This document shows positions 9,783-18,677 of a stretch of DNA of 64,000 bases, piece by piece (the first letter of the stretch is position 1; every line of letters starts with the position of its first letter). The notes beneath the pieces were generated by a model, which was not told the DNA's origin, searched no databases, and worked only from the letters and a program-made list of their open reading frames with translations. This DNA comes from CAVOGJ01 sp963695405. GTDB lineage: Bacteria; Planctomycetota; Planctomycetia; Pirellulales; Pirellulaceae. The position numbers were made by a program, and so were the translations under genes. The stretch is from NCBI GenBank assembly GCA_963695405.1, contig CAVOGJ010000011.1, positions 62,001 to 126,000 on the forward strand, in the 5' to 3' direction.

Positions 9783-10352
9783 TTACTGTTCCCGCACCAC
9801 CGCCGTCCGCACCTCGCCTTTTTGCAGCAAGAACAACTCGCTTATCTGTGGTTGACCGCGCGAAAAGAGATCGGTTCTCCAAGGCACGGCATACGCGGCG
9901 AAACGGCCTGAGTTGGCCTCGACGACATAGGCCACACATCCGGCGGTTTGGCCCGGCAGACCTTGAAAGCGACCAAGGCTGATCTGGCCAGTCACCAATA
10001 AGAACTTCGGGCGTTTGTCTTGCTCCAGAAGCAGGTCGGAAGTCACATTTCTCTTAAACAGCGCATTGAAACTGGCCGAACGAGGATTGAAGACCGTGCA
10101 TTGCAAATCTCCAGAAATCGTATCCAGGAAAAAAACACCTTCCAAATTCGTATCGATCAACCCCGTCGCCACCACGAAATTGTCCGTACTATCTGTCGCC
10201 GTGGCAGACAGCAGCGTTTCTGGAAAGGGCCATGTCGCCGACTCCTGCCGTGGGCGGATGCCCATCCCTGCCGCCAATCCGAGCAGCACGAGCAACGCCG
10301 AACCAAGAGCCGTTACGATTCTTCGTCGCGTCCTGCGGCTGAAGTAATGCAT
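9783..10352 (-). CDS. hypothetical membrane-anchored protein
   Basis: 189 residues. A basic N-terminus (RRTRRR) precedes one hydrophobic segment at about 13-30, then a soluble domain facing outward. I recognise no motif. The sequence reads like a beta-rich domain (FVVATGLIDTNLEGVFFLDTISGDLQC, and FLLVTGQISLGRFQG). Its stop lies 20 bases before thiS on the same strand, so it may be carried on the thi transcript, but nothing links it to thiamine biosynthesis. Planctomycetes often carry such conserved single-TM hypotheticals. Confidence 0.65.
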   Translation of the reverse strand: MHYFSRRTRRRIVTALGSALLVLLGLAAGMGIRPRQESATWPFPETLLSATATDSTDNFVVATGLIDTNLEGVFFLDTISGDLQCTVFNPRSASFNALFKRNVTSDLLLEQDKRPKFLLVTGQISLGRFQGLPGQTAGCVAYVVEANSGRFAAYAVPWRTDLFSRGQPQISELFLLQKGEVRTAVVREQ

Positions 10353-10593
10353 GTTGCTGTTTCCTTACGAATGAATGCAGTTACCCCTTTCGCCACCGCA
10401 ACTGTACCGCTTCCTCGCTCCACTTTAACGATCGACTCCCCGCTCGGCCAGGGACGCGCAACCCGTCTTGTCACTCACTCCGAAAACTGGGTGCCAAAGT
10501 CGCTCGATTGTGCTAAAACAGCGGGCCGCGAGGCGGCCAGCGGGTCTCGCGAGCGAATCCACGCCAGGAACGATGCAAGGAAAGACACTCACC

Positions 10594-11670
10594 ATGACGA
10601 CCAGAGTTGGAATCATTGGAGCGGGCGGGATGGCCCAACACCATATCCAGGGCTTTCGCGACGCCGGTGCCGAAGTCGCCGCCATCGCCGATGTCAATCC
10701 CACGGCGGCCAAAGCGGCCGCCACCAAGTTTAAGCTGCCCGCTTACTTCAGCAGCGTTGACGAATTACTGGCGACCGATGTCGACGCGGTCAGCATCATC
10801 GTACCCAACAAATTCCATGCGCCGCTATCGATTCAAGCGCTGCAGGCCGGTAAGCACGTGTTCTGCGAAAAGCCACCGGCCCTGTGTGCCGCTGAGGTCG
10901 AGTCGATGATTGAGGCGCATGAAGCTGCTGATCGCGTGCTCATGTTCAATTTCAATAATCGGGCTCGCCCCGAATCGTACCAGATGATGGCCGCCATCCA
11001 GCAAGGTGTCGTCGGTTCGATCAATTCAGCCCAAGCCCGCTGGGTAAGACGCACCGGTATCCCCGGCTTCGGCGGTTGGTTCACTACCAAGGCGTTATCC
11101 GGCGGCGGCCCGCTCATCGATCTATTGCATATGCTCGATCTGGCACTCTACTTCATGGGATATCCGCAACCGCATTACGTCATGGCGCGGACCTTTGATG
11201 ACTTTATCACGAATCCTGATTTCAAAGGCCCCTGGGGTATTCCAGACAATGCCAACGGTGTGACCGACGTCGAAGCGGCCGCCCATGGCATGGTGACCTT
11301 CATCGACGGACAGGCCCTGACCTTTCAAATTTCTTGGGCTGAAATGGTCAAGCGCGAGGAAGTTTCGGTCGTCTTCCAAGGCACTAAGGCGGGCGGAAAG
11401 GTGGAACGCTTGTTCGCCGCCGACGGACTCGACGATACGGCCCTCGATACTTGCGAATTGTATGTGCAGGAAAATGGTAAATCGGTCACGCGAAAAACCG
11501 AAGTCGAGGCTTGCGAGGACATGGGTCGCAGCCGCTCCGCGGCCAATTTTGTCGCCACCCTGGAAGGCCGTGAGGAACCACTGAACACGCCAGATCAAGC
11601 CTTATCCCTGATGAAAATTATCGACGCGGCCTACCGTTCGGCCGCCACGGCCGCTCCTGTCGCCATTTAA
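10594..11670 (+). CDS. Gfo/Idh/MocA-family oxidoreductase (A)
   Basis: 358 residues. I chose the ATG at 10594 (MTTRVGIIGAGGMA) preceded by AAGGAAAG; upstream in-frame ATGs lack spacing or homology. The N-terminal Rossmann fold has GIIGAGGMAQHH, then VPNKFHAPL and the EKP-type motif CEKPPALCAAE that holds the catalytic lysine. The C-terminal domain has the GGWFTTKALSGGGPLIDLLHMLD segment. Such enzymes use NAD(P) to oxidise or reduce sugars, inositols or related polyols; the substrate cannot be read from sequence. It is followed 39 bases later by a second oxidoreductase, and it shares the GGWFTTKA signature with the gene at 39663. Confidence 0.92.
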   Translation: MTTRVGIIGAGGMAQHHIQGFRDAGAEVAAIADVNPTAAKAAATKFKLPAYFSSVDELLATDVDAVSIIVPNKFHAPLSIQALQAGKHVFCEKPPALCAAEVESMIEAHEAADRVLMFNFNNRARPESYQMMAAIQQGVVGSINSAQARWVRRTGIPGFGGWFTTKALSGGGPLIDLLHMLDLALYFMGYPQPHYVMARTFDDFITNPDFKGPWGIPDNANGVTDVEAAAHGMVTFIDGQALTFQISWAEMVKREEVSVVFQGTKAGGKVERLFAADGLDDTALDTCELYVQENGKSVTRKTEVEACEDMGRSRSAANFVATLEGREEPLNTPDQALSLMKIIDAAYRSAATAAPVAI

Positions 11671-11709
11671 TTCCTCGGTCGAGCGCCGCGCACGATGGAG
11701 AGCAGATCG

Positions 11710-12921
11710 ATGAAACGAAAACTTCGTATGGGGATGGTAGGAGGTGGACGCGGCGCCTTTATCGGGGCCGTCCATCGAATGGCCGCGAATCTGGATGGCA
11801 AGATCGAATTGGTCGCCGGCGCCTTTTCTGCCAATCCGGAAAAATCGCGGCTCTCCGGCGAGGATCTGTTTCTCGATCCATCCCGCGTTTACGGGTCCTT
11901 TGAAGAAATGGCGGAGCGCGAAGCCGACCTACCAGACGACCAGCGTATCGACTTTGTCAGCATCGTTGTCAGAAACAACCTCCATTTCGCCGTGGCCAAG
12001 ACGTTCTTGGAAAAGGGCTTCCATGTCATCTGCGATAAGCCGATGGCGTACTCGCTCGCCGAGGCGCGTGCCCTGCGAGAACTGGTCCATCGCTCCGGCT
12101 GTGTCTTCGCCTTGACCCACAACTATACCGGCTATCCCATGGTCAAGGAGGCCCGCAGAATGGTCCGCGCTAGTGAGCTCGGGCGGCTCCTGAAGGTCGT
12201 CGCCGAGTATCCGCAAGGCTATGCCATCGGTGAGGTCGAAGGGGATGGCCAAGGACAGATCGCGAACTGGCGAGCCGATCCGCAGGTGGCCGGCATCTCG
12301 AACTGCATGGCGGATATTGGGACCCACGCCCACAATTTGATCCGCTATGTTACCGGACTGGAAATCGAAGAAATGTGTGCGGAACTGACCTCGTTCATCC
12401 CTTCCGCCCAACTGGATGACGACGGTAACTGCCTGCTGCGATTTCGCGGCGGCGCCAAAGGCATTCTCTACGCATCTCAAATCTCCAACGGTGACGAGAA
12501 TGCCTTGAGCATTCGAGTCTACGGCACCAAGGCGTCACTCGAATGGCACCAGGAGTATCCGAACGATCTTATTGTCAAGTATGCCAACAAACCACGGCAG
12601 GTTTACCGGCGAGGCAACGACTACCTGGGCGCCGCCGCGCAAGCCAACACGCGTACGCCCTTCGCCCATCCTGAAGGATTTATCGAGGCCTTTGCCAACG
12701 TCTATCTTGCGGCCGCGCAGGCCATCGCAGACAAAATCGACCACATCGAACCGCCGGCGGACGGATACGACTTTCCCGACGTGGAGGACGGCGTGGCTGG
12801 CCTGGCATTCATCGCGACGGCCGTTCAAAGCGCCCAGTCGGATCAAAAATGGACGCCTTTTGCAGAAACGTCACCCAGCTCAGCTGACAGCAGACGCCCA
12901 ACGACGCCTCTGCTAACATGA
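11710..12921 (+). CDS. Gfo/Idh/MocA-family oxidoreductase (B)
   Basis: 403 residues. ATG at 11710 with GGAGAG upstream; an earlier ATG at 11695 is too close to the previous gene's end to be better. The Rossmann motif is GMVGGGRGAFIGAVHR, the catalytic-lysine motif is CDKPMAYSLAEA, and the C-terminal domain has MADIGTHAHNLIRYVTG, where a His serves the active site. It belongs to the subgroup annotated as myo-inositol/scyllo-inositol or UDP-sugar type dehydrogenases, but the substrate is not determined. It forms a pair with the gene before it and probably shares its transcript. The C-terminal about 20 residues are Ser/Pro-rich and poorly conserved. Confidence 0.92.
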   Translation: MKRKLRMGMVGGGRGAFIGAVHRMAANLDGKIELVAGAFSANPEKSRLSGEDLFLDPSRVYGSFEEMAEREADLPDDQRIDFVSIVVRNNLHFAVAKTFLEKGFHVICDKPMAYSLAEARALRELVHRSGCVFALTHNYTGYPMVKEARRMVRASELGRLLKVVAEYPQGYAIGEVEGDGQGQIANWRADPQVAGISNCMADIGTHAHNLIRYVTGLEIEEMCAELTSFIPSAQLDDDGNCLLRFRGGAKGILYASQISNGDENALSIRVYGTKASLEWHQEYPNDLIVKYANKPRQVYRRGNDYLGAAAQANTRTPFAHPEGFIEAFANVYLAAAQAIADKIDHIEPPADGYDFPDVEDGVAGLAFIATAVQSAQSDQKWTPFAETSPSSADSRRPTTPLLT

Positions 12922-13022
12922 ATACAGGCTGTCCGTGGTCGACGATGACTCGCCCCGCCGCAAACCCGGCTCCATCGATCAGAACGATCTCCTGAGAGGT
13001 GCGGTGCCCCGTACCAGTTAGT

Positions 13023-14018
13023 ATGTTCAGCCGCCGATCCCTTCGCTTACCGATCATACTGGCGATCTTGATGATCGTCCTGCTGATCGTGCTCACCGTC
13101 GGCTGGATTCTATTGACTTCCACCGGGCTCAAGGATGATGACAAGCGGACCGTCATGTGGGTCACGCTCCTGTCCGTCGGCACAACATCGCTTGTCCTGC
13201 TGCTGATCGGCACGGTGCTCTATCTATGGCTGACGATCAAGGCCATCAACCTGACCCGCCGGCAGAGTAACTTCATCGACAGCGTCACCCACGAATTGAA
13301 GTCACCCATCGCCTCGCTCAAACTCTATCTTCAGACACTCACCCGCCGCAGCGTCAACGATGACGAGCGGGGCAACTTTTACGGTTACATGCTCGACGAT
13401 GTCGAGCGCCTGGACCATTTGATCAATCACATTCTCCAGGCGGCTCGTCTGGATCGTGAAACGACGGGCGCGGACCTCGCCACGGACGTCGTCGATTTGT
13501 CGAGTCTTCTCGCGGAGATCTCGGAGAACGTATGCCAACGTTACGAAGTGCCCGTCGCGACGATTCGACTCGATACACCGCCCTGCTGGATTGCTGGTAA
13601 TCGGCTCGACCTCGATCTGATCTTCCGCAATCTCCTTGACAATGCCGTCAAATACGGCGGCGAGCCACCGGAAGTGGACGTGGTTCTGAAACACCAGCCG
13701 AGCGGCCGCGCACTGGTCACGATCCGCGACAACGGTAGCGGCGTGCCCAAAAAGTTACGGCGGAAGATTTTCGCCCGCTTCGTCCGCATCGGCTCGGAGT
13801 TGCAACGAAAGAAGCCTGGTACTGGCCTGGGACTATATATCGTGCAAACACTGGTCGAGCGGTGGAAGGGACGCGTGCAAGTCCGCGACGCGGACGATCA
13901 TTCCGGCTCGATCTTCGAGGTCGAACTGGCCGCGACTCAGTCCTCCCCACCGACGACGGGGGGCAACGTCAGCCAACGAACGTCTCCCGCTTCTGGAACC
14001 CTCGAATCCACCGTGTAG
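13023..14018 (+). CDS. two-component sensor histidine kinase
   Basis: 331 residues from the ATG at 13023 (MFSRRSLR); an ATG eight codons earlier is possible. Two TM helices (about 9-31 and 47-70) enclose a very short outside loop of about 15 residues, so sensing is probably within the membrane or by a partner. The dimerisation/phospho-acceptor motif is DSVTHELKSPIASL. The ATPase domain has N box FRNLLDNAVKYG, G1 DNGSGVP, F box FARFVRIG and G2 GTGLGLYIVQ. It precedes the response regulator by six bases, forming a cognate pair. Confidence 0.93.
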   Translation: MFSRRSLRLPIILAILMIVLLIVLTVGWILLTSTGLKDDDKRTVMWVTLLSVGTTSLVLLLIGTVLYLWLTIKAINLTRRQSNFIDSVTHELKSPIASLKLYLQTLTRRSVNDDERGNFYGYMLDDVERLDHLINHILQAARLDRETTGADLATDVVDLSSLLAEISENVCQRYEVPVATIRLDTPPCWIAGNRLDLDLIFRNLLDNAVKYGGEPPEVDVVLKHQPSGRALVTIRDNGSGVPKKLRRKIFARFVRIGSELQRKKPGTGLGLYIVQTLVERWKGRVQVRDADDHSGSIFEVELAATQSSPPTTGGNVSQRTSPASGTLESTV

Positions 14019-14024
14019 GGCAGC

Positions 14025-14745
14025 ATGGCCGTACGGATCCTGATCGTCGAAGACGAAGAACATCTCGCTGTCGGCATATCGTATAACTTGAAGGCCGAGG
14101 GCTTTGAGGTCGAAGTCGCCGCTGATGGACCGTCGGCGCTCGAGTATCTGAAGAAAAATCGGGGGGTGGTCGGTCTCGTGATTCTCGACCTGATGCTGCC
14201 CGGGATGAGCGGCTATGAAGTCTTAGAGTCGCTCCGTGAAAACGACCATTCGATGCCGGTCTTGATTCTGAGCGCCCGCACGCAACCGGAGGATCGTTCA
14301 CGCAGCTTCGACGCTGGAGCCGACCAGTACCTCACCAAACCGTTTGACTTGGACGAACTGATCAGCCGAATCCGCAGTTTGCTACAGCGTCATGAACGAC
14401 GCACCCGCACGGCCTCCCAAGAACGACTCTCCTCATTCGATTTCGGCGACGCCGAGATCGACTTTGAGAATTCGGAAGCCACGATTCGCGGCAAACCTGT
14501 GCATATGACGCAACTCGAGTTCAAGCTGCTGGAATACTTCGCACGACACGAGGGACGTGTCATCCCCCGCGGCGAATTGCTCGTTCAGGTCTGGGATATG
14601 CCGGCCAGTCTCAACACTCGCGCCGGACCAGTTCATCCGGCGGCTTAGAAAACTGTTCGAAAATGATCCCGCCCAGCCCTGCCACTTCATTACGGTGCGA
14701 GATGCTGGCTATCGCTTTGCGGCTGACGATGGGCCTTCAGAATAG
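14025..14745 (+). CDS. OmpR/PhoB-family response regulator (frameshift in DNA-binding domain)
   Basis: Receiver domain at about 1-120 with the acidic pocket VEDEEH, phospho-acceptor Asp in VILDLMLPG, and Lys in YLTKPFDLDEL. A winged-helix domain follows (MTQLEFKLLEYFARHEGRVIPRGELL). The frame stops at 14648, but the recognition-helix homology APDQFIRRLRKLF...VRDAGYRF continues in the next frame to 14745. Restoring one CG unit in the CGCG run at about 14619-14622 gives NTRAPDQF and joins both parts. This is probably a sequence error rather than a truncated regulator. It is the partner of the kinase six bases upstream. Its 3' end overlaps the convergent desaturase by 56 bases. Confidence 0.88.
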
Positions 14746-15793
14746 AATCGACATCGTGCTTAGTGACGATGGCTGTTTGCACCGTATTCTGTTCGGCACG
14801 CTTCTTGTGCTGATGATCGACCACATCCCAAGCCAGCCCTAACTTCTCCATTAGCCGGATGGTCAGAAACGTCATATCGACCTCCCACCAGCGATGACCA
14901 TGTCGAGCCATGCGAGGATAGGCGTGGTGGTTGTTATGCCAACCCTCGCCGTAGGTGATGATGGCTACCCACCAGTTGTTGCGGCTCTCATCGGTCGTTT
15001 CGTAATTGCGATAACCCCAAATATGACTGGCCGAATTGACGAACCAGGTCGAGTGGAGCACGAGCGCCAAACGCAGAAACATGCCCCATACAATCATCGA
15101 CGTCGCCAAGTAGGCACCACCGGCCAAATAGCCACCGACGCCCAGCACGAACGCCAGGGCAAAGTGACTCGCCAAGAAGTATCGATGCAACTGGAGTAAG
15201 TCCCGATCCTCCTTGAGGTCCGGGATCCAACGGGTGTTTAGCCGCTCGAGTTCCTCAGGCGTCCGCTTGGCCAGAGTCCACAGGATGTGACTCCACCAGG
15301 GTCCGTCAAGCGGCGAATGGGGATCGCCTACCTGATCGCTGTGCGCGTGGTGCTTGCGGTGATTCGCGGTCCAGCAGAGCGCCGAACCCTCGCCAGAGAG
15401 CCCGCCAATGGTGCTCAGCACATAACGGACCCAACGCTGCGTCTTAAAACTTTGATGTGTCAGGAGACGGTGATAACCAAGGCATACGCCCAGGCCGCCT
15501 GTCATCCAGTGCAGCACGACCGTGGCCACCAACGCCGGCCAACTGAAGAAAAATGGAGCCGCCAAAGCGCCCAGATGGATCGTGCCCAGCCAAATCGCAA
15601 CCGGCCAATCAATGCCGTTGCGGAGCATTTGAGCTCGTGCTGCTTCCCACGCCTCTTTCGGTGTCACATGGCCGTGTCCATGGTGGGCACGGTCTAACCG
15701 CGCATCGATCACCGTATCCACCGTTTCGATTTTATGATGGCGACTTTGTTCGCCGGCAACGGTGTCGTTTCGCTCTTCAACTACGCTTGACAT
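14690..15793 (-). CDS. acyl-CoA/acyl-lipid desaturase (delta-9 type)
   Basis: 367 residues. Membrane di-iron desaturase introducing a double bond into fatty acyl chains. The three histidine boxes are present: HRLLTH, HRKHHAH and HNNHH, with hydrophobic pairs between them (about 65-85, 90-110 and 205-250). A polar N-terminal extension of about 45 residues contains HHGHGH. GYRNYETTDESRNNWW precedes the third box as in stearoyl-CoA desaturases. Electron donor unknown. It runs convergently into the response regulator with a 56-base overlap once that gene's frame is repaired. Confidence 0.93.
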   Translation of the reverse strand: MSSVVEERNDTVAGEQSRHHKIETVDTVIDARLDRAHHGHGHVTPKEAWEAARAQMLRNGIDWPVAIWLGTIHLGALAAPFFFSWPALVATVVLHWMTGGLGVCLGYHRLLTHQSFKTQRWVRYVLSTIGGLSGEGSALCWTANHRKHHAHSDQVGDPHSPLDGPWWSHILWTLAKRTPEELERLNTRWIPDLKEDRDLLQLHRYFLASHFALAFVLGVGGYLAGGAYLATSMIVWGMFLRLALVLHSTWFVNSASHIWGYRNYETTDESRNNWWVAIITYGEGWHNNHHAYPRMARHGHRWWEVDMTFLTIRLMEKLGLAWDVVDHQHKKRAEQNTVQTAIVTKHDVDSILKAHRQPQSDSQHLAP

Positions 15794-15867
15794 TTCTAGC
15801 TCCCCGTTTCACTGCGTGCGAGACGCCTCGCTGCGTCCCGTAGGTGTAATTAACGTGTCGGGAAATT

Positions 15868-17711
15868 CTAGGAAACGTCGCGACCTGTAGCCGTAGGAAT
15901 CAGGCGTTGCCGTGTAAAAGTTATGTAACAGATGGCAACCCTGGCCCTGCGGACCGTGCGAGCGCCATCAGGTCCTCGTTGTCTTTGTCCAGAACGCGGG
16001 CATTCCCTCGTCTGCGGACTTGCCCATTTTGCGCATCGCCCCGCAAAGACAAGCCTCATCTGACTCCGTCGTCCCACGGATTCGTAGCCGCCCGTGCTGA
16101 GCGGAGCCGGTTGGCCAGCCAACTGATCCTCAAGCACGCGGAGAGGCACAGGGGAAGGTCCGTTATCCAAGCGAATCGGCATCAGGACCACGTTGATCAG
16201 GAAGACGAGCAGCCCGATCGCGAAGATGATCAGCGTGATGCCACTCCAAGTGATTCCCAACCTCGGAGTCGCAGCATCACTTCCGCCAGCGTCCAAAAGA
16301 TGTTCGGTAGTTGCAGGATGGTGTAATCCATCCGAATGCTCGTCAACTGCCGCAACGAAAATTGCAGGGTCAGCGGAACGAAGGTCCCCAGCAGCACAAG
16401 TAGCACGCCGGTCAGCAGCCCCAGCCCCGGGTTGGGCGGCGTCCGCCGTGACATCGCGCGAACGAGCAAGCGATTCAGCCCCAGATAAGACATCCCGTAG
16501 GCGGCCGCCGTCCAGGTACAGGCCACAATGGACGACACGTCTCTTGTCCACCCCACCCCAAACTTGGTCATCGCCAAGGCGATCGTGGCCGCCAACACGA
16601 CGAACAGGTTGACGACGGCGAACAAATAACCAGTGCCGGGACCCGGATAAAACAAGGTGAAAAACATTCTTCCCAGTGTTGTCGCCGGTAGGCCGCGACG
16701 GGCCCGCGGAGACAATTGAGAACTTTCACCCGTCATCATGGCGCCAAAAACGGCCCACATGATGCCAGCCAACAGCACGTAAACCGCCAACGCCGCTTCC
16801 TCACCGAAGCGAAACCAGTAACGCGCGCACCAGCCGAGTAGCAGCAGGTGATACACGACCATGCCAATACGCAATGGCGTGGATCGATTTTCGCTGCGAT
16901 TGGTAATCCGCGCAGCGGCGGCCAGCAACAACAGAGCGGCGGTCGCCACCACGGCGGTCACGGCCGCCGCGAAACCAACCCAGTATTCCGATTCGGCAAA
17001 AGGGATGGGCACCGCTTCGGCAATCAGCGTCGACACGCCGAGACTGGTGAAGAAGCACAGCCCACCAAGCAGCAATACCAGGAAGACGGCCACCAGCACT
17101 TGCAGATGCCGTGCGCGCATCAGGGTCGCCAGTAGTAAACCGAAGCTACACAGCAACAGACACGCCAGCCCGCTCCATAACACCAATGACAGCACGAGCA
17201 GAATATCAACGCCTCGCAAGAGATAGGTAAACGCCATGCAAGGTGCCAGTACGGAAAGATAAATCACCATTTGCAGCGCCGCACTGCCCAACTTGCCACC
17301 GACAATCTGGCTCGGTCGGAGCGTGGAAATCTGCAGCAATTCATAGGTGCCGTCCTCCCGCTCGGCTGCCAGGGAGCGATAGGCCGCGAAGGGAATAATG
17401 ATGCAGAGGGGAAAGTTCTGGATGAGAAAATAGCCGACCAGCATATAGCGACCGCCCGGTACATAAAAAATATCGGGACTTCGCAATGCCACTCCCAGCA
17501 TGGACCAAGACCAGCAAGCGATAAGGACCAGCGTGAAGGTTGTCAAGAATTGACGACTCTTCAGCGCCTGTCTCGACTCTTTCACCAAAATGGGATTTAA
17601 CCAGTCGCTGAACCGATCGAATCGCCTTTCCCAGTGGCCCAACGGTTCTGCGGGTGCCGCGAAAGGGGATGGCTTGGCTTGCGCCCGTTCTGAGGCGGCT
17701 TCACTGCTCAT
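15868..17711 (-). CDS. ABC transporter permease (one frameshift)
   Basis: ABC-2/NatB-like permease of about 600 residues with about 12 hydrophobic segments. The N-terminus has the WLNPILVKESRQALKSRQF motif typical of planctomycete ABC-2 permeases. The first frame ends at 16230 after NIFWTLAEVMLR. A further TM segment (TWSGITLIIFAIGLLVFLINVVLMPIRLD) follows at once in the adjacent frame and stays open to 15868. The frame change is near 16258-16266, next to CCCAACC. The very C-terminal part of the second frame is low in recognisable structure, so its end is uncertain. The ATG overlaps the ATPase stop (ATGA). With the ATPase it forms an exporter or envelope complex of unknown substrate. Confidence 0.82.
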
Positions 17712-18637
17712 TGCACACGCCCCTTCGTCACGTCAAGAAACACCTCTTCAAGATTGCGATCCTGCACGGCAAACGAAACGACTTCGTATCCCTGCCCGAT
17801 CAAACCCCGTAACAGGACGGCACGATCGAGGTCCTCGCCCTCAAACTCGAGGAACACCGTATCTCCCCGGACCGAAACGGCCTCCACGGATGCCTGTTGC
17901 TGCAACCAGGCAGCGACGTCCGTCACTCGGTCGAGCACGCGAACACGGATGACCGTCATGTGACTGACCAAGCGACGCTTCATTTCCTCAACGGATCCGA
18001 CCGCCAGTAACTCTCCCTGCTCAATAATCCCCACGCTATGACATATTTCCGCCAATTCGGTTAGGATGTGCGAGCTGATGAGCACCGCCTTCCCGTCCGC
18101 CGCGAGGCGACCGATCATCTCCCGCAGCTCGATCCGCGCCCGCGGGTCCAGCCCCGCTGCCGGTTCGTCCAGCACCAGCACCTGAGGATCATGGACAAGC
18201 GCCCGCCCCAGACAGAGTCGTTGCTTCATCCCTTTCGAGAGCCCATTGATCGGTTTTTCGGCCAACACGTCCAGCCCTGTGAACTGCATCACCCGCTGGC
18301 AAGCCCGGGCCCGCTCGCGACCCACCAGACCATACGCGCGGGCAAAGAAGTCGAGATACTCCGCGCAGTTAACATCCGAGTATGTCCCAAACGCGTCCGG
18401 CATGAATCCCAACCGACGCCTGACGCGCTCGGCGTCGTTGATCACCGAGAAGCCATCAACACACGCGTCGCCGTATGTCGGCAGGTCGAGTGTGGCAAGA
18501 ATTCGCATGCTGGTGGTCTTGCCTGCGCCGTTGGGACCAATGTAGCCGAACACCTCACCTCGGCGCACCTCGAAGGACACGTCGTTCACCGCTCGCGTAC
18601 CACCGAAAAATCGGTGCAACCGCCGCAGCTCGATCAT
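17708..18637 (-). CDS. ABC transporter ATP-binding protein
   Basis: 309 residues from MIELRRLHRFFGG; an ORF start 13 codons upstream is less likely. Walker A GPNGAGKTTS, Q-loop region, signature LSKGMKQRLCLGRAL, Walker B VLVLDEPAAGLDP and the H-loop ISSHILTE are all present. It is CcmA/NatA-like, with a C-terminal extension of about 80 residues ending in NLEEVFLDVTKG, typical of ABC-2 exporters. It energises the permease encoded next, whose ATG overlaps this stop codon by four bases. The large upstream gene ends about 40 bases before it. Confidence 0.94.
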   Translation of the reverse strand: MIELRRLHRFFGGTRAVNDVSFEVRRGEVFGYIGPNGAGKTTSMRILATLDLPTYGDACVDGFSVINDAERVRRRLGFMPDAFGTYSDVNCAEYLDFFARAYGLVGRERARACQRVMQFTGLDVLAEKPINGLSKGMKQRLCLGRALVHDPQVLVLDEPAAGLDPRARIELREMIGRLAADGKAVLISSHILTELAEICHSVGIIEQGELLAVGSVEEMKRRLVSHMTVIRVRVLDRVTDVAAWLQQQASVEAVSVRGDTVFLEFEGEDLDRAVLLRGLIGQGYEVVSFAVQDRNLEEVFLDVTKGRVQ

Positions 18638-18677
18638 GGGGCTGGTGGGAATCAAAGCCGACACTCTCTCTAGCAAA

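Noticed and set aside
8608..10593. TPP riboswitch for thiS-thiG
   Set aside because: No conserved thi-box words (CTGAGA and ACCTGA) appear upstream of the minus-strand genes.
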